Assembly: GCF_011207455.1 (NCBI RefSeq)
Contig: NZ_CP048877.1
Span: forward strand, 1,232,576 to 1,296,575
DNA: 64,000 nt
From: Thermosulfuriphilus ammonigenes
GTDB lineage: Bacteria; Desulfobacterota; Thermodesulfobacteria; Thermodesulfobacteriales; ST65
Direction: 5' to 3'
The notes under the pieces are model-generated. The model was not told the origin of the DNA, did no database searches, and was given only the letters and a program-made list of their open reading frames with translations. A program made the translations under genes and the position numbers. Shown here piece after piece: positions 17,958 through 27,030 of the stretch. The stretch's first letter is position 1; each line of letters begins with the position of its first letter.

Positions 17958-18790
17958 TCCTTGAATTTATCTACGAGAAGCTGGATGTTGTCCCCGTTTT
18001 CCCCAAAATAGCTCATCGAGTACTCCAGATGCTGGATGATCCCAAGACAACCATTCCCGAGTTGGCCAGGGTTATCCGCTACGATCCAGCCATTACCGCT
18101 AATTTCCTCAAGTATTGCAACTCAGCCTATTTCGGGCCTGCCCAGAAGGTCACCTCTTTAGAGGTGGCCCTTTCTCTCCTGGGGCAGGAAGAGATCCGTA
18201 AAATCATCATGCTCTCCTGCAGCGCCCCCTATCTTAATCAGGCCCTAGAAGGCTACGATCTTTCTCCAGAGGAGCTGTGGGATCATTCCATGGGGGCGGC
18301 AGTAGCCAGCCAGATTCTGGCCGAGGCAGTGGGGTTCAGCGATCGAGCCACCCTTTTTACCGCCGCACTCCTTCACGATATCGGCGAGATTGTTCTTAAT
18401 CTGTTTGTCCATGATTTCCGAGAAGAGCTTATCCAGATGAGCCAGGAGGGGCTGTCCTTCACCGAGGCTGAGTGGCAGGTCTTAGGTGGGGATCACGCCA
18501 TCATTGGCTCCGAGCTTTTGCGGCGCTGGGAGTTCCCCGAAGAAATCGTCCGGGCTATCCGCGAACATCATGATCCAGACCTCTTCATCCAATCAGATTT
18601 GTCGGCTTTGGTGGCCCTCTCAGATATCTTTCTTCGAGAGCTGGGGATCGGGATTGGGGCCGACGGCTTCCGTTATCATCTTGATGACCGTTTGGTGAAA
18701 AAATTTGACCTCAGCCCCCAGAAAGTTCTGCAGCTGATAATCAAAGTTTGGCAGGAATTTCAAAAGATAAAAGAGAGTATAGCCATCTAA
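17954..18790 (+). CDS. HDOD domain signalling protein
   Basis: The 278-residue protein has an HDOD domain (residues about 5-200), a degenerate relative of HD phosphohydrolases: VPVFPKIAHRVLQMLDDP, VIRYDPAITANFLKYCNSAYF, and ALLHDIGEIVLNLF with a partial HD motif, then REHHDPDL. HDOD proteins are usually regulatory, in chemotaxis, motility or c-di-GMP pathways, and usually lack enzymatic activity. It overlaps the CheD-like gene by 4 bases, suggesting they form a small signalling unit. Its stop overlaps the convergent trpF stop by 4 bases. Confidence 0.9.
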   Translation: MILEFIYEKLDVVPVFPKIAHRVLQMLDDPKTTIPELARVIRYDPAITANFLKYCNSAYFGPAQKVTSLEVALSLLGQEEIRKIIMLSCSAPYLNQALEGYDLSPEELWDHSMGAAVASQILAEAVGFSDRATLFTAALLHDIGEIVLNLFVHDFREELIQMSQEGLSFTEAEWQVLGGDHAIIGSELLRRWEFPEEIVRAIREHHDPDLFIQSDLSALVALSDIFLRELGIGIGADGFRYHLDDRLVKKFDLSPQKVLQLIIKVWQEFQKIKESIAI

Positions 18791-19398
18791 AGTTGGGCCA
18801 TAAGGGCCTTTATCTTCTGAGGGTCTTTCCTGCCAGGAGAAATCTCCACCCCGGAGCTAACATCAAGACCATAAGGGTCCACGGTTTCTATGGCCCGGCG
18901 GACGTTATTCGGACCAAGCCCTCCGGCTAAAATTAACGGAAGCCCAAAGGGCTTGGCCGATAAGGCCAGATGCCAGTCAAAACACTCCCCAGTGCCGCCA
19001 GGGATACCCGGGCGATAGGTATCCAGAAGAATGGCCCGAACTACCTGACGATAGGCCTCAATCTGAGGCAGATCCTCGGGCCCCTTAAGGCGAAAGGCCT
19101 TGATAACCCTGGGGAAAAGGGCTTTACAGGTTTCAGGTGGCTCCTGACCGTGGAGCTGAACCAGATCAAGACCCACGGCGTCCAGGATCTCCTTTATGTG
19201 ACCCGGAGATTCATCTACAAAAACTCCCACTGTAGTCACAAAAGGCGGAAGACTGGAGACGATCTCTCGGGCCCGATCAGGACTTATGTATCGGGGGCTA
19301 CGAGGGAAAAAGACAAAACCTAAGGCATGAACGCCGGCCTCTACCGCTGCCAGAGCATCGGTTAAGTGTGTAATGCCACAGATCTTTACCCTTACCAA
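18787..19398 (-). CDS. trpF: phosphoribosylanthranilate isomerase
   Basis: TrpF carries out the Amadori rearrangement of phosphoribosylanthranilate in tryptophan synthesis. The 203-residue TIM barrel has VKICGIT at the N-terminus (catalytic Cys), GFVFFPRSPRYI, DLVQLHGQE, ILLDTYRPGIPGGTG with the catalytic Asp, and the phosphate site LAGGLGPNNV followed by GLDVSSGVE. It stands apart from other trp genes, with an ABC transporter upstream on the same strand 11 bases away. Confidence 0.96.
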   Translation of the reverse strand: MVRVKICGITHLTDALAAVEAGVHALGFVFFPRSPRYISPDRAREIVSSLPPFVTTVGVFVDESPGHIKEILDAVGLDLVQLHGQEPPETCKALFPRVIKAFRLKGPEDLPQIEAYRQVVRAILLDTYRPGIPGGTGECFDWHLALSAKPFGLPLILAGGLGPNNVRRAIETVDPYGLDVSSGVEISPGRKDPQKIKALMAQL

Positions 19399-19409
19399 GA
19401 CATCCTCCT

Positions 19410-20144
19410 TTAATCTCTGGCCTTATCCACCGACCAGTAGGCTAAAGCCAGGCTGGCTAGGCAGAGGGCCGTCAGGATGTAGTAACTTTCCAAAAGAGGG
19501 GCTCCTCCTAAGGCCACCTGGCGAATGGCCGCTGAGGCATGGGTAAGCGGCAAAAGTTTGAGAAAAAACTGGACGACATGAGGCATGTTCTCCACCGGAA
19601 AGAAAGTTCCTCCGAGAAAGGCCATGGGGGTGATGATAAAGTTGGTCACCAAGGCCTGATCGGCATGGCTCTTGATCAGCATGGCCGAGGCCACTCCCAA
19701 GGCAGCAAAGATGGTTGAGTTGAGGACCACTGCCAACCAAAAAAAGACTCCCAAGGAAAGACCAACTCCCGCCGGTACAGCAATAAGAAGAATAATGGCC
19801 ACAGACATCAGGGATCGGGTCACACCGGTGGCCACCTCTCCTAAAACGTAGGCCAGAGGGCCAATGGGAGCCGCCTGGAACTCCTCAAAGACCTTGAGAT
19901 AAAAACGGGCCACGTTTATCTCCACATTGATACCAAACCCCTGCACCATAGAACTCATGGCCACCAGGCCGGGAATAAGAAACTCCAGATAGGGCCGTTC
20001 ACCCACCTGGACATCTCGTCCAATGCCTAGACCAAAGGCGATAAGATAAAGGGTCGGCGAGATGGCGAAAGAGAGCAAAAGACGCCAGAGACGATGTTTG
20101 ATGATTAAAAGCTCTCGCAGATAAACAGCCACCCAGCCCCTCAC
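19410..20144 (-). CDS. ABC-2 type transporter permease
   Basis: A 244-residue membrane protein with six predicted helices and the ABC-2 fold: a cytosolic N-terminal helix (YLRELLIIKHRLWRLLLSF), a central pair, and the NFIITPMAFLGGTFFPVENMP segment typical of NodJ/drug-exporter type permeases. It overlaps the ATPase gene by 4 bases, so the two form one exporter, probably as a (permease)2(ATPase)2 complex. The substrate is unknown; relatives export polysaccharides, antibiotics or unknown compounds. There is no accessory periplasmic protein. Confidence 0.88.
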   Translation of the reverse strand: MRGWVAVYLRELLIIKHRLWRLLLSFAISPTLYLIAFGLGIGRDVQVGERPYLEFLIPGLVAMSSMVQGFGINVEINVARFYLKVFEEFQAAPIGPLAYVLGEVATGVTRSLMSVAIILLIAVPAGVGLSLGVFFWLAVVLNSTIFAALGVASAMLIKSHADQALVTNFIITPMAFLGGTFFPVENMPHVVQFFLKLLPLTHASAAIRQVALGGAPLLESYYILTALCLASLALAYWSVDKARD

Positions 20145-21007
20145 GCCGCCTTCCTCCCGGTAAGGCTGACAAAGGCATCCTCCAGGTTGACCCGTCGGAT
20201 AGTGACTGCATAACCCTGCCCCGAAAGGACAAGGGCCTCTTTTTGAGCGGCATCTTGATCTTGAAAATAGCGGGTGTGAAGGCCTCGCTCATCGGTAAAG
20301 TCCACGGCAAACTGGCCCAGACGGGCCATGAGATTGGCCGGGGTATCGCAGACGATTATCTTACCCAAATCAATAAAGGCTACCCTGTCAGCCAAAAACT
20401 CCGCCTCTTCAATGTAGTGAGTGGTCAGGAGAATGGTTGTTCCCTGACGCTGAATGCGTTTAATAAGAGACCAGAGCCGACGCCTGATGTGAGGATCAAG
20501 CCCTACCGTGGGCTCATCCAGAAAGAGGACCTGCGGACGATGAAGTAGGGCCCGAGCAATTAAAAGACGTCGTCTCATCCCCCCGGAGAGGGTCTTTACC
20601 TTGCTACGGGCCCGGGGCCAGAGCTCAATATAGTCTAGGACTTCCCGGGTGCGCTTCTTAATCTCTGGCAGCTTCAGCTGGTAAAGAAGACCGTGGATGA
20701 AAAGATTTTCCGCTACGGTGAGCTCCAAATCAAGATTGGTAGCCTGGGGCACCAGGCCAATGAGACGCTTGAGTTTTAGGGATTGTTCAAAGACCGAAAC
20801 CCCTTCAATAAAGGCCTGACCCGAGGTGGCCCTGGTCAGGCCGGTAAGGATACGAATAGTGGTGGTCTTGCCAGCCCCGTTGGGCCCCAAAAGGGCAAAG
20901 AGCTCCCCGGACTCTACCCTAAAGCTTACGCCTCTTAAGGCCTTTATTCGACCATAGTCCTTACGCAGATCCTCGACTACTATGGCCGCCGAAGACTTAT
21001 CAGACAA
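20141..21007 (-). CDS. ABC transporter ATP-binding protein
   Basis: A 288-residue ATPase with Walker A GPNGAGKTTTIRIL, Q-loop region VPQATNLDLELTV, signature LSGGMRRRLLIARALL, Walker B VLFLDEPTVGLD and the H-loop TTHYIEEAE. The short C-terminal domain is that of the DrrA/CcmA-like subgroup that pairs with ABC-2 permeases. It is coupled to the permease by ATGA. It starts right after the NtrC-type regulator gene (1 base between stop and start), so this exporter could be under the control of the two-component pair upstream. Confidence 0.93.
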   Translation of the reverse strand: MSDKSSAAIVVEDLRKDYGRIKALRGVSFRVESGELFALLGPNGAGKTTTIRILTGLTRATSGQAFIEGVSVFEQSLKLKRLIGLVPQATNLDLELTVAENLFIHGLLYQLKLPEIKKRTREVLDYIELWPRARSKVKTLSGGMRRRLLIARALLHRPQVLFLDEPTVGLDPHIRRRLWSLIKRIQRQGTTILLTTHYIEEAEFLADRVAFIDLGKIIVCDTPANLMARLGQFAVDFTDERGLHTRYFQDQDAAQKEALVLSGQGYAVTIRRVNLEDAFVSLTGRKAA

Positions 21008-21008
21008 A

Positions 21009-22364
21009 TTACACCCCCCAGCGCTTCAGCTTCTCTCGCAGGGTCTTACGATCGATCTTAAGAAGTTGGGCGGCCACAGTTTTGTTACCCTGACAACGCT
21101 TTAAGACCATAAGAACATGTCTTTTTTCGGCTGCCGCCAGAGAAAGGTCATCCTCGTCCACTTCGTGGAGGAGATCACCTCGATCTTCAAAACCGGCAAG
21201 ATAAAGATCTTCCAAACTTATACGAGGCTTGCGGGCAAAAATGACCAAACGTTCAATAGTATTCTCCAGCTCCCGAACATTGCCCGGCCAATCGTAGGCC
21301 GTAAGGGCCTCAAGGGCCTCTGGAGACAGCCCCTCTACCGTCTTGCCATGCTTCTCCGTAAAACGTCTCAAGAAGAAATCCACCAGAAGGGGAATATCCT
21401 CCCGACGATCCCTCAATGGTGGAAGCTCCAGGGCCACAACATTGAGACGATAGAAGAGATCCTCCCGGAAGGTACCCTTTTTTACCGCCTCCCGAAGGTC
21501 TTGATTGGTGGCCGCAATGATCCGGACATCTACTTTGGTCATCCGGTGACTACCCACTCGAGAGATCTCCTTCTCCTCTACCGCCTTGAGCAGTTTGGCC
21601 TGGATGTCCAGGGAAATATTGCCAATCTCATCAAAGAAGAGGGTTCCGCCATTGGCCAATTCAAATTTGCCCACCTTATGGGTGGTAGCGCCAGTAAAGG
21701 CCCCTTTGACATGACCAAAGAGCTCACTTTCAAAAAGGGTGGGCACCAAGGTAGAGCAATCCACGGTGACAAAGGGATGGGCTCGCCGGGGACTCATCTC
21801 GTGGATCTTGCGGGCCAGAAGCCCCTTGCCGGTCCCCGACTCTCCGGTAAGCAGAACCGTAGAATCAGTAGGAGCCAGCATGGCCACCTTTTTCATGATC
21901 TCCTGAATGGCCCGACTCCGGCCCACCAGCTGGGTCTCTCCAGCCCTGGCCTCCAGCTCCTGGCGAAGATAGAGGTTTTCCATGGCCAGACGCTTGGCTT
22001 CCATGGCCCGGCGAACAAGAAGACGGAGCTCCTCTGGTTCGAAGGGTTTGGGCAAAAAGTCAAAGGCCCCCAGCTTCATGGCCTGAACGGCGTTCTCCAC
22101 GGTCCCGAAGGCGGTGATGACAATGACGTGGACCTGAGTGTCCTGCTCCCTTATTTGGCGCAGGAGATCCAGACCATGGATATCAGGCATTTTGAGATCC
22201 AGAAGAATGACGTCAAATTCCCAGCGATCCAGAAGCTCTAAAGCTTCACTGCCCGAGGCAGCCATCTCCGCCTCATAGCCACTGCGGGTTAGGACCTGGA
22301 AACACCCGTCACGGATGGCCGGATCGTCATCAACAATAAGGATTTTGCCCATGGGCTCTACCAT
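21009..22364 (-). CDS. NtrC-family sigma-54 dependent response regulator
   Basis: The 451-residue protein has an N-terminal receiver (ILIVDDDPAIRDG, phospho-acceptor Asp56 in VILLDLKMPD), a central AAA+ domain (GESGTGKGLLARKIH, the sigma-54 contact loop GAFTGAT, FFDEIGN) and a C-terminal Fis-type helix-turn-helix (NKTVAAQLLKIDRKTLREKL). It therefore activates sigma-54 promoters when phosphorylated. Two ATGs (22364 and 22352) are possible. It overlaps the sensor kinase gene by 7 bases and is followed at once by the ABC exporter, a possible target. Confidence 0.94.
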   Translation of the reverse strand: MVEPMGKILIVDDDPAIRDGCFQVLTRSGYEAEMAASGSEALELLDRWEFDVILLDLKMPDIHGLDLLRQIREQDTQVHVIVITAFGTVENAVQAMKLGAFDFLPKPFEPEELRLLVRRAMEAKRLAMENLYLRQELEARAGETQLVGRSRAIQEIMKKVAMLAPTDSTVLLTGESGTGKGLLARKIHEMSPRRAHPFVTVDCSTLVPTLFESELFGHVKGAFTGATTHKVGKFELANGGTLFFDEIGNISLDIQAKLLKAVEEKEISRVGSHRMTKVDVRIIAATNQDLREAVKKGTFREDLFYRLNVVALELPPLRDRREDIPLLVDFFLRRFTEKHGKTVEGLSPEALEALTAYDWPGNVRELENTIERLVIFARKPRISLEDLYLAGFEDRGDLLHEVDEDDLSLAAAEKRHVLMVLKRCQGNKTVAAQLLKIDRKTLREKLKRWGV

Positions 22365-23374
22365 TCCTTGGGCACCCCCCTTACCGGGAGATAGACACGA
22401 AAGGTCGTTCCCTTACCCGGAGAAGTCTCCACATCAATTCGACCACGATGGCCCTTGACGATTCCATGACTTATGGAAAGCCCCAGCCCTGTTCCCTTAC
22501 CACCCTTTTTGGTTGTGAAAAAGGGATCAAATATGCGGGGCAGGATATCATCCGGAATACCCGTTCCGGTATCGGATACAGAGAATTCCACCTCTGAACG
22601 ATCCTGATGGAAGGCTGTCCGCAGGCATAGCTCACCGGGGGCTCCCTCCATGGCCTCTCCGGCATTGATAATAAGATTAAGGACCAGCTGCTCCAGCTGA
22701 CTCCGGTTGGCCAAAATAGAAGGAAGGGCGGGATAAAGATCCTTGGTCACCTTTATTTGGCGAAAAAGCCGATGATCCTCAATAAGGGAGAACATTTCTT
22801 GAATGACCTGGTTGAGATTGACCAGGGTCTCCTCTTGAGACTCTGGCCGGCCGAAGTTAAGGAGCCCTTTGGCAATAATCCGACAGCGGGTAGCTAGTTT
22901 AATGATCTTCTCCACATTTATCAGCAGAGGGCTCTCGGGGCCCAAATCTTCTTTGAGAAGTTTGCTGTAAAGCAAAATGCCCCCCAGAGGATTATTTATC
23001 TCGTGGGCGATCTCACCAGCCAGCTTCCCCATGGCGGCCAGCCGTTCATTCTGAATTAGCTTCTCCTCACAAGAAAGACGGTAGCTAATATCTCGCACCA
23101 GCACCTGCTGGAGGAAACCTTCAGAGCCCAAACATGGCATGACCACCACCTCGGCCTCAAAGGTAGAACCATCGGGTCTCATGGCCGGAATCTCAAAAAT
23201 TCCATAACCCTGGGGGCTGAAGGGAAAGAGCCTGGCCCAGGAAAGATCAAGATCTCCGGAAAGACGGAACAGTTCTCGAAAGGCCTGGTTGGCGTAGATC
23301 AAAATCCATTTTTCAAAAATGGCCGCCGCTTCTGGAATCTGGCCATAGAGGGCCTCAAAATCTCGCTTTTTCAA
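22358..23374 (-). CDS. PAS-type sensor histidine kinase without membrane segments
   Basis: The 338-residue kinase begins with a PAS-like domain ([20 protein letters not shown] to about residue 95), then HisKA with phospho-acceptor His124 in [14 protein letters not shown], then HATPase_c with N box [11 protein letters not shown]1 [18 protein letters not shown] box FDPFFTTK and G2 GTGLGLSI. No transmembrane helix is visible, so it should sense a cytoplasmic signal. It is paired with the NtrC-type regulator by overlapping ends. The signal is unknown. Confidence 0.92.
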   Translation of the reverse strand: MKKRDFEALYGQIPEAAAIFEKWILIYANQAFRELFRLSGDLDLSWARLFPFSPQGYGIFEIPAMRPDGSTFEAEVVVMPCLGSEGFLQQVLVRDISYRLSCEEKLIQNERLAAMGKLAGEIAHEINNPLGGILLYSKLLKEDLGPESPLLINVEKIIKLATRCRIIAKGLLNFGRPESQEETLVNLNQVIQEMFSLIEDHRLFRQIKVTKDLYPALPSILANRSQLEQLVLNLIINAGEAMEGAPGELCLRTAFHQDRSEVEFSVSDTGTGIPDDILPRIFDPFFTTKKGGKGTGLGLSISHGIVKGHRGRIDVETSPGKGTTFRVYLPVRGVPKEW

Positions 23375-23443
23375 AACAAATCCCTCCCTGCGCGCATTTT
23401 AAAGAGGTTTACAGGGCCATCAAGGGGGGGTACCAAAAGAAAC

Positions 23444-23788
23444 ATGAATCTACGGGAAAAAGGGAACCTAAGCTCCCTGAAGCCTTGGCTTCAGCGGACT
23501 CTTTCTGACTCTCGACCGGAGAAGGCCCTCCGCAACCGGATAAAACGCTGGCTTAAAGAAAAAGTTCGAGGGCTACCGCCGGGCTTTATCTTCAGGGTCT
23601 CGGCCCGCAAGGAGAAAGGAAAATTTATTATAGACATAGAGGTCCCGGCCTGGGCCGAGGCAAATCCGGTCCGTCTTCATCAGCTCGATCTCCTGATGGC
23701 CCAGCTTGAAGAACTGGGCCTTACAGTGAATGTCTTTTATCGGGAAGACCTTCCAGAGAAAGAGGGCCTCTTTGATGAATTATCCTAA
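23444..23788 (+). CDS. hypothetical protein of 114 residues
   Basis: I do not recognise this protein. It is basic in its first half (RIKRWLKEKVRGLPPG) and acidic at the end (EDLPEKEGLFDEL), with a predicted beta strand stretch (FIFRVSARKEKGKFIIDIEV) followed by a helix (ANPVRLHQLDLLMAQLEELG). No signal peptide, membrane segment or metal motif is present. It overlaps the HAD hydrolase gene by 14 bases, suggesting coexpression. Its upstream gap holds no strong promoter I could identify. Confidence 0.6.
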   Translation: MNLREKGNLSSLKPWLQRTLSDSRPEKALRNRIKRWLKEKVRGLPPGFIFRVSARKEKGKFIIDIEVPAWAEANPVRLHQLDLLMAQLEELGLTVNVFYREDLPEKEGLFDELS

Positions 23789-24467
23789 GGTGCTCACCTT
23801 TGATTGCTACGGCACCCTAATTAACTGGGAGAAGGGAATCCTTCAGGCCCTCTCCCCCTTTCTAAAACCCGGTGCTCCGGAGCCAGAAGAACTTTTGGGT
23901 CTTTATGCCCGAGTAGAGGCCGAGGAAGAACGGATCTTCCGCCCCTATAAGGAGATTCTTCGGGCCGTAGCCCAACGTATGGCCCAAAGTTTAGGCCTTG
24001 ATGGACGGAGACTCGAGTGGGTCTTCGTTGAGTCTCTTCCTCACTGGCCAGTCTTTGCCGATGTAGCCGAGGTCCTTCCGCGCTTAAAGGAAAGGGGATT
24101 TCTCCTGGCCATCATCTCCAATACTGATCGGGATCTTCTGGCCGCCTCTGTCCGGCAGATGGGAGTAGAGTTTGACTGGCTGATTACGGCCGAAGAAGCC
24201 AAAGCCTATAAACCCGCCCCTGAGATTTTCACCCTGGCCCTAAAGAGAATAGGCCTTCCTAAAGAAGAGATTTGGCACGTAGCTCAAAGCCACTATCACG
24301 ACATTGTACCGGTCTCTCGGCTGGGAATAACCACGGTCTGGCTGAATCGCCGGGCCGGTAAAAACCCTTATGGTGCCACCTTACCGGCCCGGGGACAGCC
24401 CGATATCCTCTGCCAAGACCTCAAAGAGCTGGAACGATTTCTTATAGAGCAACCCTCTACTGCTTGA
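23775..24467 (+). CDS. HAD-superfamily hydrolase, 2-haloacid dehalogenase-like
   Basis: The 231-residue protein has the HAD motifs: motif I FDCYGTLINW (nucleophile Asp in the DCYGTL form typical of haloacid dehalogenases), motif II IISNTDRD, motif III lysine in KAYKPAPEIF, and motif IV region HVAQSHYHDIVP. The cap is C1 type. Haloacid dehalogenase-like proteins also include many phosphatases, so substrate is not predictable. A longer frame starts at 23730, but the ATG at 23775 fits the usual N-terminus (MNYPKVLTFDCYGT) and has GAGGG upstream. Confidence 0.88.
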   Translation: MNYPKVLTFDCYGTLINWEKGILQALSPFLKPGAPEPEELLGLYARVEAEEERIFRPYKEILRAVAQRMAQSLGLDGRRLEWVFVESLPHWPVFADVAEVLPRLKERGFLLAIISNTDRDLLAASVRQMGVEFDWLITAEEAKAYKPAPEIFTLALKRIGLPKEEIWHVAQSHYHDIVPVSRLGITTVWLNRRAGKNPYGATLPARGQPDILCQDLKELERFLIEQPSTA

Positions 24468-24491
24468 CGCCTTATTTACCGCTGGTTAAAA
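24464..24491 (+). promoter_or_regulatory. candidate promoter for tRNA-Gln
   Basis: TTGACG (24464-24469) and TTAAAA (24486-24491) are separated by 16 bases, ending 22 bases before the mature tRNA start. The -35 overlaps the HAD stop codon. Confidence 0.4.
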
Positions 24492-24513
24492 TTGACCTCG
24501 TCTGGTTAACTGC

Positions 24514-24588
24514 TGGGGGATCGTCTAATCGGCAGGACGGCAGACTCTGGATCTGCTAGTCGGGGTTCGAATCCCTGTCCCCCAGCCA
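24514..24588 (+). tRNA. tRNA-Gln (anticodon CTG)
   Basis: A complete cloverleaf can be drawn. The acceptor arms are TGGGGGA and TCCCCCA with discriminator G, and CCA is encoded (24586-24588). The anticodon stem is GCAGA/TCTGC with loop CTCTGGA, giving anticodon CTG for CAG codons. The T arm carries GGTTCGAATCC. It stands alone between the HAD gene and the ANTAR regulator. Confidence 0.95.
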
Positions 24589-24618
24589 TCAATTAAAGCT
24601 CTAAAGAGGCTTTTCTGC

Positions 24619-25242
24619 TTGTCTGACCCACCTGCTTTCCAAAAAATAAAGATTCTTCTCGCCGACGATGAAGAAACCATTACCTCTGCCTTTCAGGTTC
24701 TTTTAACCGATGCCGGCTACCAGGTTGTGGGGGTGGCCCACAATGGCCTTGAGGCTGTTGAACTGGCTCGAAAGCTAAAGCCGGACCTTATTATTATGGA
24801 TATTCTCATGCCGGAGATAGACGGCATTGAGGCTGCCCGGCGCATCAATAAAGAGCGCTTCACCCCTATTGTTTTGGTAACCGCTTTTGCAGATCAGGAT
24901 CTCATTCGCCGGGCCAAGGAGGCCAGGGTGCTGGGTTATCTCCTTAAACCGGTAATCATCGATGATCTTATTCCGGCGGTGGAGCTGGCCTACGAGATAG
25001 CCTCCCGCCTCCGAGAGCTTACCGGCGAAGTGGAAAACCTTTCTGAAGAGCTAGCTACCCGCAAACTGGTAGAACGGGCCAAAGGCCTTCTGATGGACAC
25101 TTTAGGGCTAAAAGAGGCCCAAGCGATGAGGCTTCTCCAAAAAGAAAGCCGGCGGCGGCGCATGAAGATCGGCGAACTGGCAAAGACTATCATTGAGGCC
25201 AAAGAGTTACTAGAAAAGGCTCAGACTTCCCAATTACCTTGA
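24619..25242 (+). CDS. response regulator with ANTAR RNA-binding domain
   Basis: The 207-residue protein has a receiver domain (ILLADDEETITSAF, phospho-acceptor Asp61 in LIIMDILMPEIDG, TAFADQ, LLKPVI), a short coiled coil (ELTGEVENLSEELATRK) and an ANTAR domain (KLVERAKGLLMDTLGLKEAQAMRLL...). ANTAR proteins bind dual-hairpin RNA targets and prevent transcription termination when phosphorylated. The start is TTG with AGAGG upstream. It sits 30 bases after tRNA-Gln and 39 bases before the ClpX-like gene. Its RNA targets are not evident in the window. Confidence 0.93.
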   Translation: MSDPPAFQKIKILLADDEETITSAFQVLLTDAGYQVVGVAHNGLEAVELARKLKPDLIIMDILMPEIDGIEAARRINKERFTPIVLVTAFADQDLIRRAKEARVLGYLLKPVIIDDLIPAVELAYEIASRLRELTGEVENLSEELATRKLVERAKGLLMDTLGLKEAQAMRLLQKESRRRRMKIGELAKTIIEAKELLEKAQTSQLP

Positions 25243-25281
25243 AATAGGCCCTTCAACCCAGTAAGATAACCCTTTAAGGTC

Positions 25282-27030
25282 ATGGATGGCGAATTTTCTG
25301 GAAAACCTCCGCGGGCGGATCTGGAAGAGAAAATCCATGACCACTTATCTCAAAAATATGGAGACAAAGTGAGACTAGCATCTCAAGTGGTCTTTCCCCG
25401 AGCCGGTGGTGGGCGAGAAAGCGGGGAGCGGTATCCAGGTCGAGAGCTGATCAACTTCGATCTTAAGCCCCAGGAGCTGGCTGCTTATCTAGACGAACAC
25501 ATTATCCGCCAAGACGAAGCCAAGGCTATCCTGGCCACCAAGATCTGCACCCACTTCAATCGTATCAAATATTTGCTTCGGGAGCGTCGCCGCTACAATC
25601 CCATCGGGGGGATAAAAAACAACATCATTATGATTGGCCCCACCGGAGTGGGCAAAACCTTTATGGTGAAACTCATCGCCCGCAAGATAGGGGTTCCCTT
25701 TGTTAAGGCTGACGCCACCAAGTTCAGCGAGACAGGCTACGTAGGGGGCGATGTGGAGGATCTCATCCGAGATTTAGTTCAAGAGGCCGACGGAGACCTG
25801 GAAAAGGCCCAGTTTGGCATCGTTTACCTGGATGAGATAGACAAGATCGCCGCCAGTCAGGGGCTTATCGGGCCCGATGTCTCTCGCACCGGGGTCCAGA
25901 GGGCCCTCCTTAAACCCATGGAAGAAACAGAGGTGGACCTTCGGGTTCCCCATGATCCCATAAGTCAAATTGAGGCTATTGAACACTATCGACGTACCGG
26001 CAAACGCCAAAAGCGAACCATTAATACCCGACATATCCTCTTTATTGTCAGTGGAGCCTTTAACGGGCTCTCGGATATCATCCGGCGCCGCCTCTGTCGC
26101 CAGGGAATAGGGTTCGGGGCCGAGCTTAAAAGCCAAGAAGAGGAAAATTGGCTCCGGTATGTTCGGGCTGAAGACCTCATTGAATATGGTTTTGAGAGCG
26201 AATTTATTGGCCGGCTACCGGTAATTGCCGTCTTTGATGAACTTAAGGAGACGGATCTTTACGAGATTCTCAAAAATCCCAACAGCACCGTGGTGGTCAA
26301 CAAGAAACAGGACTTTCGGGCCTATGGGATTGACCTGGTTTTTGAAGATCAGGCTCTGGCTGAACTGGCCCGACAGGCGGCGGCGGAGAAGACAGGGGCT
26401 AGGGCCCTTGTCCGGGTAACCGAAAAGGCCCTCCTGCCCTTTGAAAAAACTCTGCCTTCCACGAATATCAGACAGCTAGTGGTCACTCCAGAATTGGTAG
26501 ATGATCCCTGGGGCTGGTTGAAATATGTCCTTGATAACCCCAATTCTCCAGAGCTTAAGTCCAGATTCGAAAGGGCCCTGGAGGAGGAGCTGGCCCGACT
26601 TAAAGAATTTGTCCGGCAAAAGAAGGCGGCCTTCTTTGAGCACCTAGGGCTTTCTCTCTCGGAGAGTCGGTTAGAGTTGATAACCCTCCTCTCACGCCAG
26701 GAGGATCTGGACATCAACACTGCCACCGAAGAATTTGTCCTTCTTCTCAAGCAAATCCGCAACTTTGAGCGCTCGTTTAAGAGACGCTCGGGGCTGGAAA
26801 TCGTCTTCTCTGATGAGGCAGCCAACGAAATCGTCCGTCGAGGCCTTACAGAGGGCCAGGGAACCTATGCCCTCTGCGACCGGCTCCTTAACATCTTGGA
26901 ATATGGGTTGCGGCTTATTCAGGAGCGAACAGGGCGGGATTCCTTTGTTATCGTGGAAGAGGCCGTCCACAACCCGGAGCACTATATAAACCGTCTGATA
27001 AAAGAGGCCTTTCGCCCTATTCAGACATGA
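25282..27030 (+). CDS. ClpX-like AAA+ unfoldase without the zinc domain, with C-terminal extension
   Basis: The 582-residue protein has a ClpX-type AAA+ module: Walker A GPTGVGKT (119-126), pore loop GYVGGDVED (152-160), Walker B IVYLDEIDK (180-188), the ClpP-docking IGF tripeptide (GIGFGAELKS, 276-278), EFIGRLPVIAVFDEL and sensor-2 KTGARAL (370-376). The usual N-terminal zinc-binding domain is absent; the first 55 residues are unrelated. Residues from about 410 to 582 are an added helical region ending in a stretch like a second AAA small domain (SGLEIVFSDEAANEIV). It resembles ClpX-like proteins rather than HslU. It lies between an ANTAR response regulator and a degenerate receiver, and overlaps the latter by 4 bases. 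Confidence 0.88.
   Translation: MDGEFSGKPPRADLEEKIHDHLSQKYGDKVRLASQVVFPRAGGGRESGERYPGRELINFDLKPQELAAYLDEHIIRQDEAKAILATKICTHFNRIKYLLRERRRYNPIGGIKNNIIMIGPTGVGKTFMVKLIARKIGVPFVKADATKFSETGYVGGDVEDLIRDLVQEADGDLEKAQFGIVYLDEIDKIAASQGLIGPDVSRTGVQRALLKPMEETEVDLRVPHDPISQIEAIEHYRRTGKRQKRTINTRHILFIVSGAFNGLSDIIRRRLCRQGIGFGAELKSQEEENWLRYVRAEDLIEYGFESEFIGRLPVIAVFDELKETDLYEILKNPNSTVVVNKKQDFRAYGIDLVFEDQALAELARQAAAEKTGARALVRVTEKALLPFEKTLPSTNIRQLVVTPELVDDPWGWLKYVLDNPNSPELKSRFERALEEELARLKEFVRQKKAAFFEHLGLSLSESRLELITLLSRQEDLDINTATEEFVLLLKQIRNFERSFKRRSGLEIVFSDEAANEIVRRGLTEGQGTYALCDRLLNILEYGLRLIQERTGRDSFVIVEEAVHNPEHYINRLIKEAFRPIQT

Noticed and set aside
21117-22241. Open frame of 374 codons on the plus strand
   Set aside because: It is opposite the NtrC-type regulator, which has all expected motifs. 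It shows no domain and no ribosome-binding site.
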